From the NCBI RefSeq assembly GCF_028476545.1, contig NW_026731918.1:122501-186500 (forward strand): DNA of 64,000 nt, in the 5' to 3' direction. Source of the stretch: Physella acuta (taxonomy: Eukaryota > Mollusca > Gastropoda > Physidae). Shown one piece after another: positions 46,205 through 58,994 of the stretch (position 1 is its first letter; each line of letters opens with the position of its first letter). The notes under the pieces are model-generated. The model ran no database searches. It saw nothing but the letters and a program-made list of their open reading frames with translations, and was not told where the DNA came from. The translations under genes and the position numbers were made by a program.

Positions 46205-47287
46205 TGAGAAACAAAACACAAATATTTAGAAATAGAAGAATATCTGAAATTCGGCTTTACTTACGTCACTGGAAACGAAATAGAGAACAAACATTGCGTA
46301 CTTTGCAAAGTTCTTATAAGTTAAAAGCCTATGAAACATTAAAATCTAAAACGGCATCTGAGACAAATCATTCGGAACACACCAAAAAAAGACATGGAGT
46401 TCTTTCGTCAGCATGAAAAAAAAAAAAAGCTCAATAGGAGAAAATGTCATCGAATCCTGCATGTTGAAGATGGTGAAATTACTTATTGGAGATTCCAGTG
46501 CAGTAAAGATGTAGCTAATATATCTGCCTGATAATATTATTCAGCATCTTATAGCAGACATGTCCGTAGATTTTAAAGAACAAATTTTAAATGAAATCAA
46601 GCTTTCACCAACGTATGCTTTTCAACTCGATAAATCAAAAGACTTGAGTTCATGTTCGCAGTTGCTTGTCTTTGTGAAATAAATTCATTTTCAGATGATA
46701 GCAAAGAAGAGTTGCTATTTTGTGAAGATAACATAAAGAAAATGAATATGTTTTTTGAAACTGGATGGTTAAAATGGGTTAAAACGGATGTGGGGTTTGT
46801 ACGGATGGTGCGCCATCTACGTTTAGGTCAAAATCAGGCTTTCGGAAAGCAGTAAAGATTTAGCTCCCTAACCAAGGGGAATCCATTGCATGATTCACCG
46901 GTCAGAGGCGGGGGGGGGGGGGGACATATGTCCCCGGGCGCCGACCTTAGGGGGGGCGCCAAATTGAAAGTATGTCCCAGGGCGCCGGGAAGGGTCGCTA
47001 CGCCTCTGTCACCGGTATGCCCTCGCCAGCAAGACTTCCGACTCCATTGCTAGTAAAAGTCGTAAATTATATTAAATCTGGAGCCCTTAAAGAACTGTGC
47101 AAAGATGTTAATAAAGATCACGAGGTCTGCTTTTCTACATTACAATACCCTGGCTTTCAAACAAAAAGTTGTGAATCGTGTTTTTGAATTGAAAAATGAC
47201 TTAAGAAATCAAATTGTTCTCGAAAGCGCAAAGGAAACAAGACCTTTTGATATACTTATACGACAAAGAAACGGTTTGAGAGAGTAT
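46205..47287 (+). pseudogene. hAT transposase with BED finger, decayed
   Basis: DNA transposase of the hAT superfamily, ZBED5-like subgroup. Read with frame changes it shows EYLKFGFTYVTGNE, a BED-type zinc finger (HCVLCK then HxNLKRHL), YAFQLDKSKDLSSCSQLLVFV around the first catalytic block, and later CMIHR with YALASK and VVNYIKSGALKELCKD. Premature stops and shifts make it inactive. It is split by a 106-bp miniature hAT element at 46903-47008 and cut at 47287 by another hAT-type end. Surviving parts cover roughly the N-terminal half to two thirds of the family's usual length. Confidence 0.75.
46903..47008. mobile_element. CAGAGGCGTAGC miniature hAT element inserted in a hAT transposase
   Basis: 106 bp, from CAGAGGCGGGG to GTCGCTACGCCTCTG, flanked by an exact 8-bp duplication TCACCGGT (46895-46902 and 47009-47016). 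Removing it with one duplicate restores the continuous words CMIHRYALASK of the disrupted hAT pseudogene, which confirms both ends. Confidence 0.93.
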
Positions 47288-47470
<183 letters not shown>

Positions 47471-47639
47471 CGAAATACGAACATACAATACTCATTTTTG
47501 CCCTAATTGAGTTTTTAAAAGATGTTTTTTTTAATTAATACAAATTACAACATATAGTCATGTGTGTAAGTGTATTAGTGTGTTCAGTGAAAATTGGTTA
47601 TATTATATCTCTGCTAAAAGGCCTCTTACCATCTAGTCC

Positions 47640-48330
47640 AGGGGTCTCCAAACTACGGCCCGCGGGCCGTATTATTCACCTGTAAGCTTTAAATGCTAAA
47701 TATGTGGACATTAGCAGTGTACTGAATCCCTTGGTGAAGATGGTGAAATTAATAAGGCCACATGGACTTAACCATAGTTCGGAGACATGTTGAAAGAATC
47801 CCGAGATTTACCATTTTACACAGCTGTTAGATGGCTAAGTTGTGAGAAAGTTCTGGGCAGAGTATTTAAGTACAGAATTGAAATAGGTTATTCCCTGGAA
47901 AGTAAAGGCAAGCCACAACCATTAATGTCTTATGAAGAGTGGGTATAGAAATTGGCCTCTGCTGCAGACATAACTAGTCATTTAAATTTTCTGAACCTAA
48001 AACGGCAAGAGAGGGAAATCTAGTTTCTATACACCCACTTTAAGGCCTTCAGATCCAAACTTGTCATGTATTTGGAACAATGGGCCTACAGGCCAACAAC
48101 TTTACGCACTTTCAGCAGTGCAAGGTCTTTACGGCTGAAGCAACCACTGAGTTCCCCACGTCATTTGCTTGAGAGAGCCTGCAGTTTCAGTAGCAGATTT
48201 TCGGACTTGGATTCAAAGGCAAAAGAAGTGAGACTGTTTCAAAATATAACACTAGGCCTACGGGGGATGGCAACTCGGGATATATACAGTATTTTAAGTC
48301 CATTTTTAATTACTTAAACTTTTTAAAATC
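47640..48330 (+). pseudogene. Second hAT transposase remnant, GTF2IRD2/Charlie-like
   Basis: Opens with CAGGGGTCTCCAAACTACGG, a typical Charlie-type hAT terminus. From 47800 shifted frames read FYTAVRWLSCEKVLGRVFKY, then SKGKPQPLMSYEEW, LASAADITSHLNFLNLK and SDLDSKAKEVRLFQN, the C-terminal half of hAT transposases that in vertebrates are also found fused in GTF2IRD2. The N-terminal half is absent and stops are present, so it is a dead internal-deletion copy. No right terminus was found. Confidence 0.75.
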
Positions 48331-48943
<613 letters not shown>

Positions 48944-50040
48944 AAAGGAAACCATTTCACTTCATATACTCTTTCGACAGGCATGCCAGATTTGAAATTC
49001 CATTTTTCCATGATTCTCGGCGGTCGAGAATTTTAAATGACTTTTTAAAAGTTCAATATTTCATGCACTAAAATGAGCTTCGGTGTTAATTTTTGTTTTG
49101 TTATTTCATAATGGCTATGCTTTAAAATGTAATTGGTTAAATTAAAATAATAGTAATAGGGAATAATTAATTTAATACATATGAGAGCCTATTGTGTGTA
49201 CAAACTCACCTATATTGGGGGGCCGAATTTTTATTATGCAGGGGAGATAACGGCTTTTATTTGCGATTTCGCCACTGAACGAGTCATGTTGAATTTTGAC
49301 AAGGGCTACATTGAAGTGGGGGAAGTGAAGTAATGTGACTAAGAATCAGTTCAGTCTTCTTTCTTCTTCTTCTTCGTTCTTATATCAGTTCAGTAATTAT
49401 GTGTAACACATATCATGGTTACCAATCAAGGGGGATAAATTATAAGTTATAATTTACTTGGTTGCGGCCCCTGTGGGACCGCAACTGTTTATGACGTTTT
49501 TTTTTTATTGCTCTTCGGTGAGCAATGCTCGTCCCCGTGTTCTGTGTCATGTGACCTCTGGGTAGTTCGTACATGTGTCCGTGTCATGCAAATCCCAGGC
49601 TGCTATGACATGGATGGTGCCGTTGCCTATGTTAAGTTGGTCATGTAGACCTAATGAAGGGCTACTATTTTAGAGTCGTTTATGGTTTGGATGTTTATGA
49701 CTAGCCGTATATACGGATTTGCAAATAAAGCCAGTGTCTAACAACAACAGCGTCATTTCATCGTGGCATCTCTCAGGGTCAGCCCATATAAACACAACAC
49801 CTCAGTGGGTAACATCCCTACTGAGGCAGTGTTAAATAGGTTTTATAATTTAAAAATGAATTAAAAAATGGCTTTTAAAAATTCACTAAAAGTCAAAATG
49901 ATTTCATGAAATATGTAATAATGCACCACTGTTTTAATAACTAAAAAGTAAAGTGTGGGTTACTTTATGTTGCATTGAATACCCATGCTTATGCCTCAAT
50001 ATACAAAGAAAGGTAAAAAGTAAGATATTCAACATGTTTG
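48944..50040. other. Intergenic stretch downstream of the desaturase
   Basis: GATTTCGCCACTG at 49264-49276 is a further worn hAT end. The part at 49440-49800 has an AATAAAG word (49725) and looks like a retroelement terminus, but matching ends were not found. A foldback-family fragment lies near 49895-50010. Confidence 0.4.
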
Positions 50041-50732
50041 TAACTTAAAATTTATTCAAATCAAACAAAATTCCAGTAGAATTTATTACATGACAAAAAA
50101 AAAAAAATCAAACCATTAAAATAAATTACACATCCAATAAAAAATTGTTGGAAAATACTTAACTCTGTAACAAAAATTTGGTTTCTTTTGCATGCCTTGT
50201 GCTGAGTATACTCCACTTGAGGTACTATTTAATTTCTAAACTAATATTAAACTATTTAAAGAAGATAACAAAATTAAACGCACTACACCTAAGCAAACAA
50301 ATGAGGTTTGTTCTCCACGGTTCATATTAAATCATTAACTTCATGATTATGTTGGTAAAAGACATACATCTACAAAATTGTATAAAGGTTCTAGTGTTTT
50401 GTTGGTACATTATAAATCACTAGTCCACTAGCAAGTTAAGCATGCAGTTCTTACCACAGTTGTTGGTGATGTAACCAAATAAATAAAAAATAGTTTTGTT
50501 TTAATATTACTTCTGCTATTACCCAGTTATAAAAAAAATATTTTATTTACAATATAATAAAATGTCTTTTAGGCAAAGCAAAAAATGTTAAAAAGTGAGT
50601 TAAAATTGTTTCTGCGAAGATACTTGTAGTATCTAACAAAATTACAATTTACTACTTAGTTAACACCACTACAAAAATAAGACTTGTAAATTAACCTGTA
50701 TCTTATAAAACTTGATTAACTAAGAGCTGCCA

Positions 50733-53700
50733 CTACATATGGTACGCTTCATACCACATTTCTCCTGACTCTTTTAGTGACCTTAAAAAAAAAAAGAAAT
50801 AATGTGTTTCAAACTACTACAAAAACTATATTAACAAATCTAACCTAATAAAATTTCTAACTCAAATGCTTTGCACAAGTTCAAAAACAAAATTTATATA
50901 TATAGAAATGAAATATGAAATTAGTATTTTTCAAATAAGACTACAGATTTCTTAAACATTAGATTATCGGTTACCAATTCACTGTTTAAGTAATAAGAGC
51001 ACACATTCTGGTGCTTTTAATTATAAATTCAACAAAATAAGCATTTAAATTTTGAAAAATATATGAATATCCTTACTGCACAATATCACTCAAGGCTCGG
51101 TACAATGATTTGCATTGGTAATTCAAACCATGTTTTTTACAAAGTGACTTGACAAGTGGTGTTGCTTTATGCAGATTATTTCTTGGCATTGTAGGAAATA
51201 AACTGAAAAATAGAACAAAATTCACAATAGCAGATTTATTTATCCTTGCTCTGATCTTTAAACTGAAATAATAATAAAATGTTTTAATAACAAGATTTTA
51301 TATAATAATTTATAAATAATGCACTAAAAAGTAGAAAGAAAATTATTACAATTTTTTTTAATAATAATGCTCTACTAATCTACTGTTGAAATAACAATGG
51401 AGAAAAAGCATGGGTCGCTTCTTAGATTTTTAGTAAAGATGAGAGTGACCCAGACTTTTCTCTATAGTTAGTTATTAAAAACTTTGAATACACTAGAATT
51501 GCTTGACTAAAACAAACTGCACACCAAATGAACAAAACAATTTGCTTATAACTGTTGGGAAATAGAACTTAATGTAGGAAACTAATTCTTAAAAAGTAAT
51601 TAACCATCCAATTAAGTCAAATTTTATGTCACATTGGATTGTCATGTGAATTTGACCCACAAGCCAATTTTGAAAGAAATTGGTTAGTAAAAAGTGGTTA
51701 AAATTTCGCTTGCCAGTTTTGACCAATGACAGTGCTCTACATCTGTCTGTCTGGTTAGTGCTTAATGTTTAGTCTGTATGCAAAAAAAAAAATCAGGCAG
51801 ATGTATTCTAGCAGTAAGGACTGAGTTTTCATAATCAAATTATCTTTTTTAATTTAACAAAACAAAAAACAACAACCCAGAAACATGACATGCTAAAAGT
51901 ATGATATTAATAGACTACTCATAGCTATAGTAGGACTTACTGATGCTCAATTTGGAAATTTAAATGGCCTGAAAACCAATCATTGAACAAAGATTGTTCT
52001 ACATTACAGGTAGCCTTAAGTTGGGAGGTAACCCAATCTTCATCTTGGTCATAGTTAACATCCATTGGAATATGACTCATCTGAGTAGTCCAGACAAACC
52101 AGTGGGACTCAAGAAATCTGGAAAGGTTCATTAATGTTAAGTTATGCTAAACATAAAACAAAAAAAAAATCATTTTAATCTGGAATTATTAATGGTGGAA
52201 ATATTTTTTTTTACAAATTGTAAAAGAAACAAGTAGAAAGTTTAGACAGCTACATTAGACCTATCCACTTATTTACTATTAAAGCTGACCAAGGTTTGTA
52301 GCTGTATATTTTTTGTGCACTTCTGTAGACTGAATGTTATCAAAAAGATAAAAGTTTGTCTAGTATTTATTAAAAGCATGTTAAAATTGTATAAATTAAA
52401 AATTGTTATCTATCATGATAAACAAAACAAATGATAAAAGTTTATAAAAAGATAAGAGTATATGGACAAAGAGTATATTGACATAAAAAAATAACAACTC
52501 AGCAAATTATTTTGACACACTTACCTAACCCAAAGATAAAATAGTAAAGAGCCACCAACTCCAAGAAAAGGATAAAACATAACAATATATCGGATAAAAA
52601 ATGTCACCATCCAGAATATTTCCTGTAGTAAAATAAAAAACATAGTCACAGTGTTATAATAACTGGGAGTGTAAAAATAAAACAGGTTATGTGACAAAAC
52701 TTCAGTTACTCAATGGAAACTTTTGTACTCACCCCATAAAGCTTTCTTGACCATAAAAAGTAAGGTACTTCATAATTAAAATATAATGGAAGAAGAAGTG
52801 GGGGCATAACTGAAAGAAACCAATAAAGCATTTAAAACAAAGTAATGTTATAGTAATTGTATTAAGCAGATAAAAAATTATTTTGAAAAAACAATGCTAT
52901 TAAATTTAAAAAAAAAAGGTAACTTTTTTAAGGTTCAAACTTACCCATAAACCAATACTTGTGCTGATATTCATATGGCATAAATCCCTTTTTCTTTTTG
53001 CCCCACTGAGTAAGATAAAAAAAGCATTATAAAATAGTAGGCGTACATTTATTTTCTATTGAAAAACTAATTACAATGTTCAACAATACTGAATCAATTT
53101 ACTCTAGGTCTATTTAAGTTTAACTAAAACATATAATCTAAAACCAGAGCTTAATCAGACCTCAACTGGTAAAACTTTCCCAATCAGAAAAAACATATCA
53201 AGACGAATGTCTGGATCTTTGCGAATCATGTTCGGTTTAGCATGATGTAAATAATGTCTATAATTCCACCATGATGAAGACACGCCCTAAGGAATATATT
53301 TAAATACTTAAGTTCTCATTACAAAGAATACATGATTAAAAACTTGAAATTTGTGGAGTCTTTATTCGTATGCTATGACAGGGATTTCATTTTAAGTCTA
53401 ATTTTCATCAAGAAGCTTATATTTATAAATGTCAGTCACTATATTTGCAAAGGAACTTTTAAATAACATGAGTAGGATAAAGATAAACAAGGTGGAGAGA
53501 AGGGAGAAATCCTCCAATCTTTCCTGAGATAATAATAGCTATACAAATATACATCAAGAAACATTTAACAGAAAATTGTATTTAACACAAGTGAATCACT
53601 ATCAGTGGTGAGTTGCTGCAATCTCAGAAGATAGGATATTCAAGGACAGTTTATGATAACATTTAATTTACAATTGATCTACTTTATTGAAACTTATAAG

Positions 53701-56700
53701 TAAGTTATTACATCTTTTTGTAAGAAAACATTTTACAAGTTATGATTTTATTTTATTTATATATTCAAGTGCATATTAATGCACAATATTTTGTTTTTCC
53801 AACACGAGAGCTGGTTACAGTTTTCCATGTTAGATACACAAAACCTTCAAATCTAATCCTATATGTTAAACTGAATTTTTTAATTCAATTTTGTTATGAG
53901 GGCATTATCAATGCGTTAATCTTGTATTTTTTAGATGTGACTGTTTTCTAGAACAGAGCTATTCAAACGTAAACAAGTCTACATCATATTTCTTGTATCT
54001 TAGTTATTAGGGAGCCAATTCGTCCACACTACCGCCCTAGGATAGGGTGTGCTGTATGAAAGCATGGAGTGTACATTGAGTGAGGTACAATACGCCACTG
54101 CCACTGTTCAAGTGCTAGAGCGCTTTATGGCACTCCCAGTTTGACTTAGACATATATTGAAGTCTACTGTATCCATAGTGGATGACGCTCTTTAACTTTC
54201 TGAAATGGGTGAGCGGGCTAGCTCACTCTAGATATGTCAATGAGCAAGAGTCAAATTGTTAATAGCGAATGACTACAAAACACACTTCTATTGTTTAGCT
54301 CATACTCATAGATGTAAAGTAAAATATTTTGGGTCTAGGTTTCTTAAATGCTAAAATAAATACATGTCACATACTTTAAAACAACAAAAATACAATTTTT
54401 TAAATACCTTAAAAAAATTTAGCAAGAAAATATGGATTGTATGGTTTATTTTTGAAGAAGCAAACACTGACAAATGGCCATAATCATGCTGCGCCCATCC
54501 AGCTTGTGCCTATTGATAAAAATAAGTAGAAAATTTAATAAAATCTCCTATAGTTTTTTAAATAACCAATGGAAAGATGTTCAGTGAGTTGCTTTAGAAG
54601 TATCAAGGATATTTTAAAATGCTTTTAGACTGCATCAAGAATGTGATTATTAAAAAAAACAACACAAATCTAATTGAATCCTCATAGTAACAATAGGGAT
54701 GGTGAGAATAAGTTTTGAAGCACACAATGATAGACCTACTATTCCTGATATCTGATTACCAAACTAAAAAATTATATTTGTTTAAAAATAACTTACCTGA
54801 GCAGATACCAAAAACAAAGATGCTATAAGCAATGAAGTCCAGGATGTGCCAAAGTAATATACAGTAATCCAGCCAAGAAATTCAAGTAATAAAATGTGAA
54901 ACATGATAAATGAAAAGAATGGAACACTAGCTTTAAACAGTCCCATTTCCTCCACTGTCTGCCTGAGTTCTCTAAAATCTTTGATAAGCTCGCTCTGCAA
55001 ATGTAATGTCATATTTATTGAAATTTTGCATTTAGTATTTCTTACACTATATCTTAATTGTAATCCACTGACCCTGACTTACCTCTTTGTTTTCATCTTC
55101 TCTCACTTTACCAATACGAAGAGGACCCAAGTATTTACTGACAGATTTTTTGTCATTATGAAAAGCAACCCATGCATCCTGTTAAAAAAAGAAAAATTTA
55201 AAACAGGGAGCAAGGAGGAAGGCCATCTTAAGTTTTTGATTCTAAGCCCTTAAAAAAAAAATAATTAAAATTGCATTTTGGCCATACCACTATTTTTTGT
55301 ACCAGTCTATAGCCAGCTATATAAAATGAATAATATTGATTAGGATGATAATTTTTATTTTCTACAGCAAAAGGAGACACTTTTTGAAAAAACCTGATTT
55401 GCTTTACTAGATCTTTAAAGTCTTAGGTCATAGTCAAGTACTATATCTAATGATCTTTCTAGTAGGCTATTTACGAGCCGACTCGTGGCGCAGCATAGGC
55501 TGCTGTTAAGTTGTTTTATTTTCTACGTTTGAGCAATTCATAATTTGTGAATTCGACAGTACCAATGCTGCGACTGACAATATAAACTATTTGCCCCTAA
55601 TAGCCGTCACGAATACACTCTGCTCTGCGATTGTAAACATAAAACATCCAGCATGAACCACAGCTCACCAGCCTGGAGGAGGTGGGAACGATATGGTCTC
55701 TTGCACATGCCTGGAGAGCAACGGGAGCAAGAGAGTTGGCGGGTCGGCACGCGTACATCATTGTAGTACATGGTGGTGTTGTTTCCCATGGTCCCATGTA
55801 GAGAATTATATATGGATGAGCCGACCCGCAACGTAGCATGGCCTGCTATTTAGTTGTTTTACTTTATATTTTTCAGTAATTCATAATTTGTGAATTCGAC
55901 GCTGCCTATGCTGCGACTGAAAATATTTTCCTTTAAAACACTATCAGTAGCTTGTGAAGGACACTTTCTACTCAACCCCCCCCCCCCCTTGAAAGCAGCC
56001 GTCCGTGACGACAACAGACGACAATGAGAAGATCAAGCAGAACTTGATATTACCTCCCCTTAGTTTCAAATCGTTTAAAAACTAAATTATCTGCCCTTAA
56101 TAGCCTGCACTAATTAAGCCCTGCTCTACGATTGTAAACATTTAGTGTTAACCACACTTCACCAGACTAGTGGGGGTCAATGTTGAATTTAGACAGAGTA
56201 GACTGTAGATTAGCCTATTAGATTACAGCCTACTAATATTATTTGTTTATTATTTGATTGGGCTTAAAAATAAAAGTAACTGCCTAAGTATGTAATAAGT
56301 AATAAGGGTAATCTGTCGTTTTGGGTACGTAAAATCGCCCGCAGCTAGTAATGTACGAAAAAGTTACCTCATTGTCAAGGCTTTAATAGAAGTATATTTT
56401 GATATATTTGTGTCAAATATTATAGATAAATGAATAAATAACCTAAATCAATAGCTAAATATATCAATATAGGCAAGAAATTAACTTCCCCTGATCTCGC
56501 GCTATAAGTTAACAAAGAAAGAACTTAATCAAGATGGCTGCTATAGTAAATGAGCATGGTTGCCTGTTGGAAACATCGCTAGTATTCATTTATTATTGAA
56601 AAGTTTTAATTCAATTGTTTGAAAACAGGTACATAAATGAAACAAGGAAACATTTTTGTATTTTTCAAAACACAAATCCTTCTCAAAATGTGAAATAATT

Positions 56701-57296
56701 ATTAAAATTTAAGGAGTCACCTTTTTTTCACATTAATAGTCGCGGGCGATTTTACGTACCCAAAACGATAGATTACCGTAATAAGTAGTAGTAGTATTCA
56801 ATTAGTCTAATAGACTAATGGCTAATCGTAATCAAGTCTTGTTAAGTTAATAGGCCCCTACTATTTAATAGTATTTATTAATGTATTCATTATATAATAA
56901 TTTTTTTTTTAATATATAATATTGGAATTCAATTATAATTATTAATTAATTAATCTAGTCTAGATTCTAGATAAATCTAGATCTAGATCAATTCAGTAGA
57001 TCTAGCTTTCTTACTACTATTTCTAGATACTAGATCTAGATCTAGAATTAGATTCACTCTAGAAAACTCTAGAATTGAGAAAAACATAGAACTAGATTTT
57101 TAAGTACCGTTGAGTCCTGGCCAGCTTGATTTGCGAGCATTCGTTCACCCCCGGGATGTCTTTTGGACCAAGTTGTTACATCATAAATGTATCCTTCAAT
57201 CACGATCCACCTATCGGATTTGGATGCATGTTTCCTTATCTCAGCCCAACTATATATCGGCAAAGTGTCGTTGGATGGAATTCCAGATTTACACAT
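50733..57296 (-). CDS. Front-end fatty-acid desaturase (delta-5/delta-6 type), 11 coding exons
   Basis: An ER membrane enzyme that adds a double bond between an existing one and the carboxyl end of acyl chains, in polyunsaturated fatty-acid synthesis. Exons: 57296-57108, 55178-55083, 54994-54797, 54509-54408, 53286-53161, 53005-52945, 52809-52733, 52622-52525, 52117-51941, 51202-51077, 50781-50733. All junctions are GT-AG and in phase: 1299 nt, 432 residues (human FADS2 has 444). Start chosen because a stop lies four codons upstream. The N-terminal cytochrome b5 domain carries HPGG at 47-50. Histidine boxes are HDYGH (169-173), HYLHH (206-210) and QIEHH (371-375); the Gln in the third box is the front-end hallmark. 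Hydrophobic pairs near 110-160 and 284-316 fit the four membrane spans. Substrate and regioselectivity cannot be read by eye, so I leave FADS1 versus FADS2 open. Intact. Confidence 0.97.
51270..51480. repeat. Diverged foldback element in desaturase intron 9
   Basis: AATGCACTAAAAAGTAGAAA and AGTGACCCAGACTTTTCTCT match the foldback element at 8939-9217, with decayed arms. Confidence 0.65.
53940..54300. repeat. Fragment of the 'GCCGTCCC' family in desaturase intron 4
   Basis: GAGCTATTCAAACGTAAACA, TGCTGTATGAAAGCATGGAG and GGCACTCCCAGTTTGACTTA parallel 40940-41180. Confidence 0.55.
55480..56165. repeat. Tandem repeat in desaturase intron 1, about 333-bp offset
   Basis: GAGCCGACTCGTGGCGCAGC (55485) and GAGCCGACCCGCAACGTAGC (55818) start two related units, both with AATTCATAATTTGTGAATTC. 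A third partial unit lies near 56095-56165 (CTCTACGATTGTAAACAT). A C-run is at 55978-55988. A lone relative is at 21631. Confidence 0.7.
56307..56777. mobile_element. Miniature TIR element with exact 8-bp target duplication (copy 2)
   Basis: 471 bp, same family as 11475-12024, with ends GGTAATCTGTCGTTTTGGGT and its complement. GTAATAAG at 56299-56306 is repeated exactly at 56778-56785. It lies in desaturase intron 1, away from splice sites. Confidence 0.92.
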
Positions 57297-58004
57297 CCCG
57301 CAAGATTATAAACGGGAAATAGACAAATATCAGCGGTTTAAAAACCTTTTAAAATAATTCGAATCAATTAGAATCTACTAGTGTTCAAACAAAACAGACC
57401 AAAAGCAAAGTGCAGATGTAGAGGATCTCTTTTATAATTTATAAACACGGAGCCGGGTAACCTTCAACTTTTACCTTCACCCCTCGCCTTACGATCATCG
57501 TCCAATCGTATATCGTTTAATAATTGCCAGATAAAAGTTTAGATCATTGCCATTTACTGCTAGGCCTAAAGTAGTTTTAGTTTGTCGGGGTCGATTTGAC
57601 GGGGCCGTTTTGTCATTGGTCTGGTCGTTTTGATGCCGCACGCTTAACCCTTGTGAATTTCAGCATACGCGAATCACAATCACATATTACTCGATTGCAT
57701 AAAATAGTAGCCACTTGTATTTTGAGTTAATAATAAGTGAGGCTCCCACGGTTTTTTCTTCTTCAAATTAAACGACATCTCTGCTTATATTCTGTACCAG
57801 CTGCATCCCGTGCTCCGCCACGGTAAATCTTTTTTAAATGTACCAACAGAACAAAACTAAACACAACACAAACGAACGCAAAAAAAAAACAAAAAAAAAC
57901 GAACAAACAAACACAACACTCATAACATAAACACAATTTAAATGCAATCATGAAGGCATATTGCTCACAGTCTAGCCCGTAGCGCCAAATCGCGCCCTTT
58001 CCGG
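57297..58004. other. Upstream region of the desaturase
   Basis: No promoter element can be placed firmly. A subterminal-repeat fragment (GGTCGATTTGACGGGGCCGT) lies at 57589-57630, and an A/C-rich tract at 57845-57935 belongs to the A/C-rich repeat family. Confidence 0.45.
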
Positions 58005-58176
58005 TGATTTGCACCCCCCTCAAACTTTCGATTTGCACCCCTTCCCCCCCCCCCCGCCGTAAAACTTTCGATTTCCACCACCACCCCCCTCGCAAATTTT
58101 TTCCAACCCACTTTGGCGCCCCCTAAGGTCGGCACCCGGGGACATATGCCCCCCCCCCCCCCTTCGCTACGCCTCT
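58005..58176. mobile_element. CAGAGGCGTAGC family copy, left end lost
   Basis: Has CTTTCGATTTGCACCCC, CACTTTGGCGCCCCCTAAGG and the terminal TTCGCTACGCCTCTCC. It is fused at the left to an A/C-rich family module (GCTCACAGTCTAGCCCGTAG, 57963). Confidence 0.65.
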
Positions 58177-58994
58177 CCTATAAAACCCGAAAGATAGAAA
58201 ACAGTATAAATAATAGGCAGTATCTATAATATATACAATATTTCACTTTATCCATTCACGCATTTTTTTTCCAGTACTTTAAATTTTAAAAATTTACAAT
58301 AGAGTTTCATAACTAAAACCATTGCGCACCTAATGAACGTGATGACGCGTCTATAATAGTGCTGAATAGTTGATTAAAAATTATAAGTAATAAACAGTAG
58401 GGCCTACATTCAGTGAATAAAATAAATAAAAGATTGCCTTTTCTCAATCCATGCTAATTATAATTTTCTAACAATAATTTCCTCTTACACATCCGAATAA
58501 TTTGCATTCACATTTTGCTAATTATATTATTGCAACACTAATTCCTTCTATGACGAACGTATATTTGCATTCACATTTTTTATTAGCGTGAGTTTAATGT
58601 ATTTTTAAATTACCTCCTTTGTCAAAATTAGAAAAGAGTTAAATTAATTTGATTTTTCTACCGTACTGTTATTATGTTATTAAAATGTATCCACTTTTTC
58701 TGGGAATATAAACGAAAATGATATTTGACATTGATCCTTTTAATATGTTTTAGCAATGTGCGTGTATTTAATATTTTCTTTACGTTATGCGAAAGAGTAC
58801 AAACAGTGGAAATTATAAAATAGCTCTATGCCGCTATATAAACAAACCCTACTCTAATACTTATAATAAGACACTGCGGTGCACTGAAAAGCACAGCATG
58901 GTGCGTAGTTTACTTTTATAGTCCCAAAATCTATAGCGATGACGGACGGAAGGAAGGAAGGAAGGACAGACACAGCCCGCTTATATTATAGATT
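58177..58994. other. Intergenic AT-rich stretch
   Basis: Ends in GGAAGGAAGGAAGGACAGAC and TATATTATAGATT (58950-58994), which look like the tail of another dispersed element. No gene. Confidence 0.4.

Noticed and set aside
49440-49800. Solo LTR or retroelement terminus
   Set aside because: A GCAAATAAAGCC word is present, but the boundaries are not defined by any repeat in the window.
57110-57322. Plus-strand frames opposite the first desaturase exon
   Set aside because: They are antisense to a confirmed exon with a cytochrome b5 HPGG motif.
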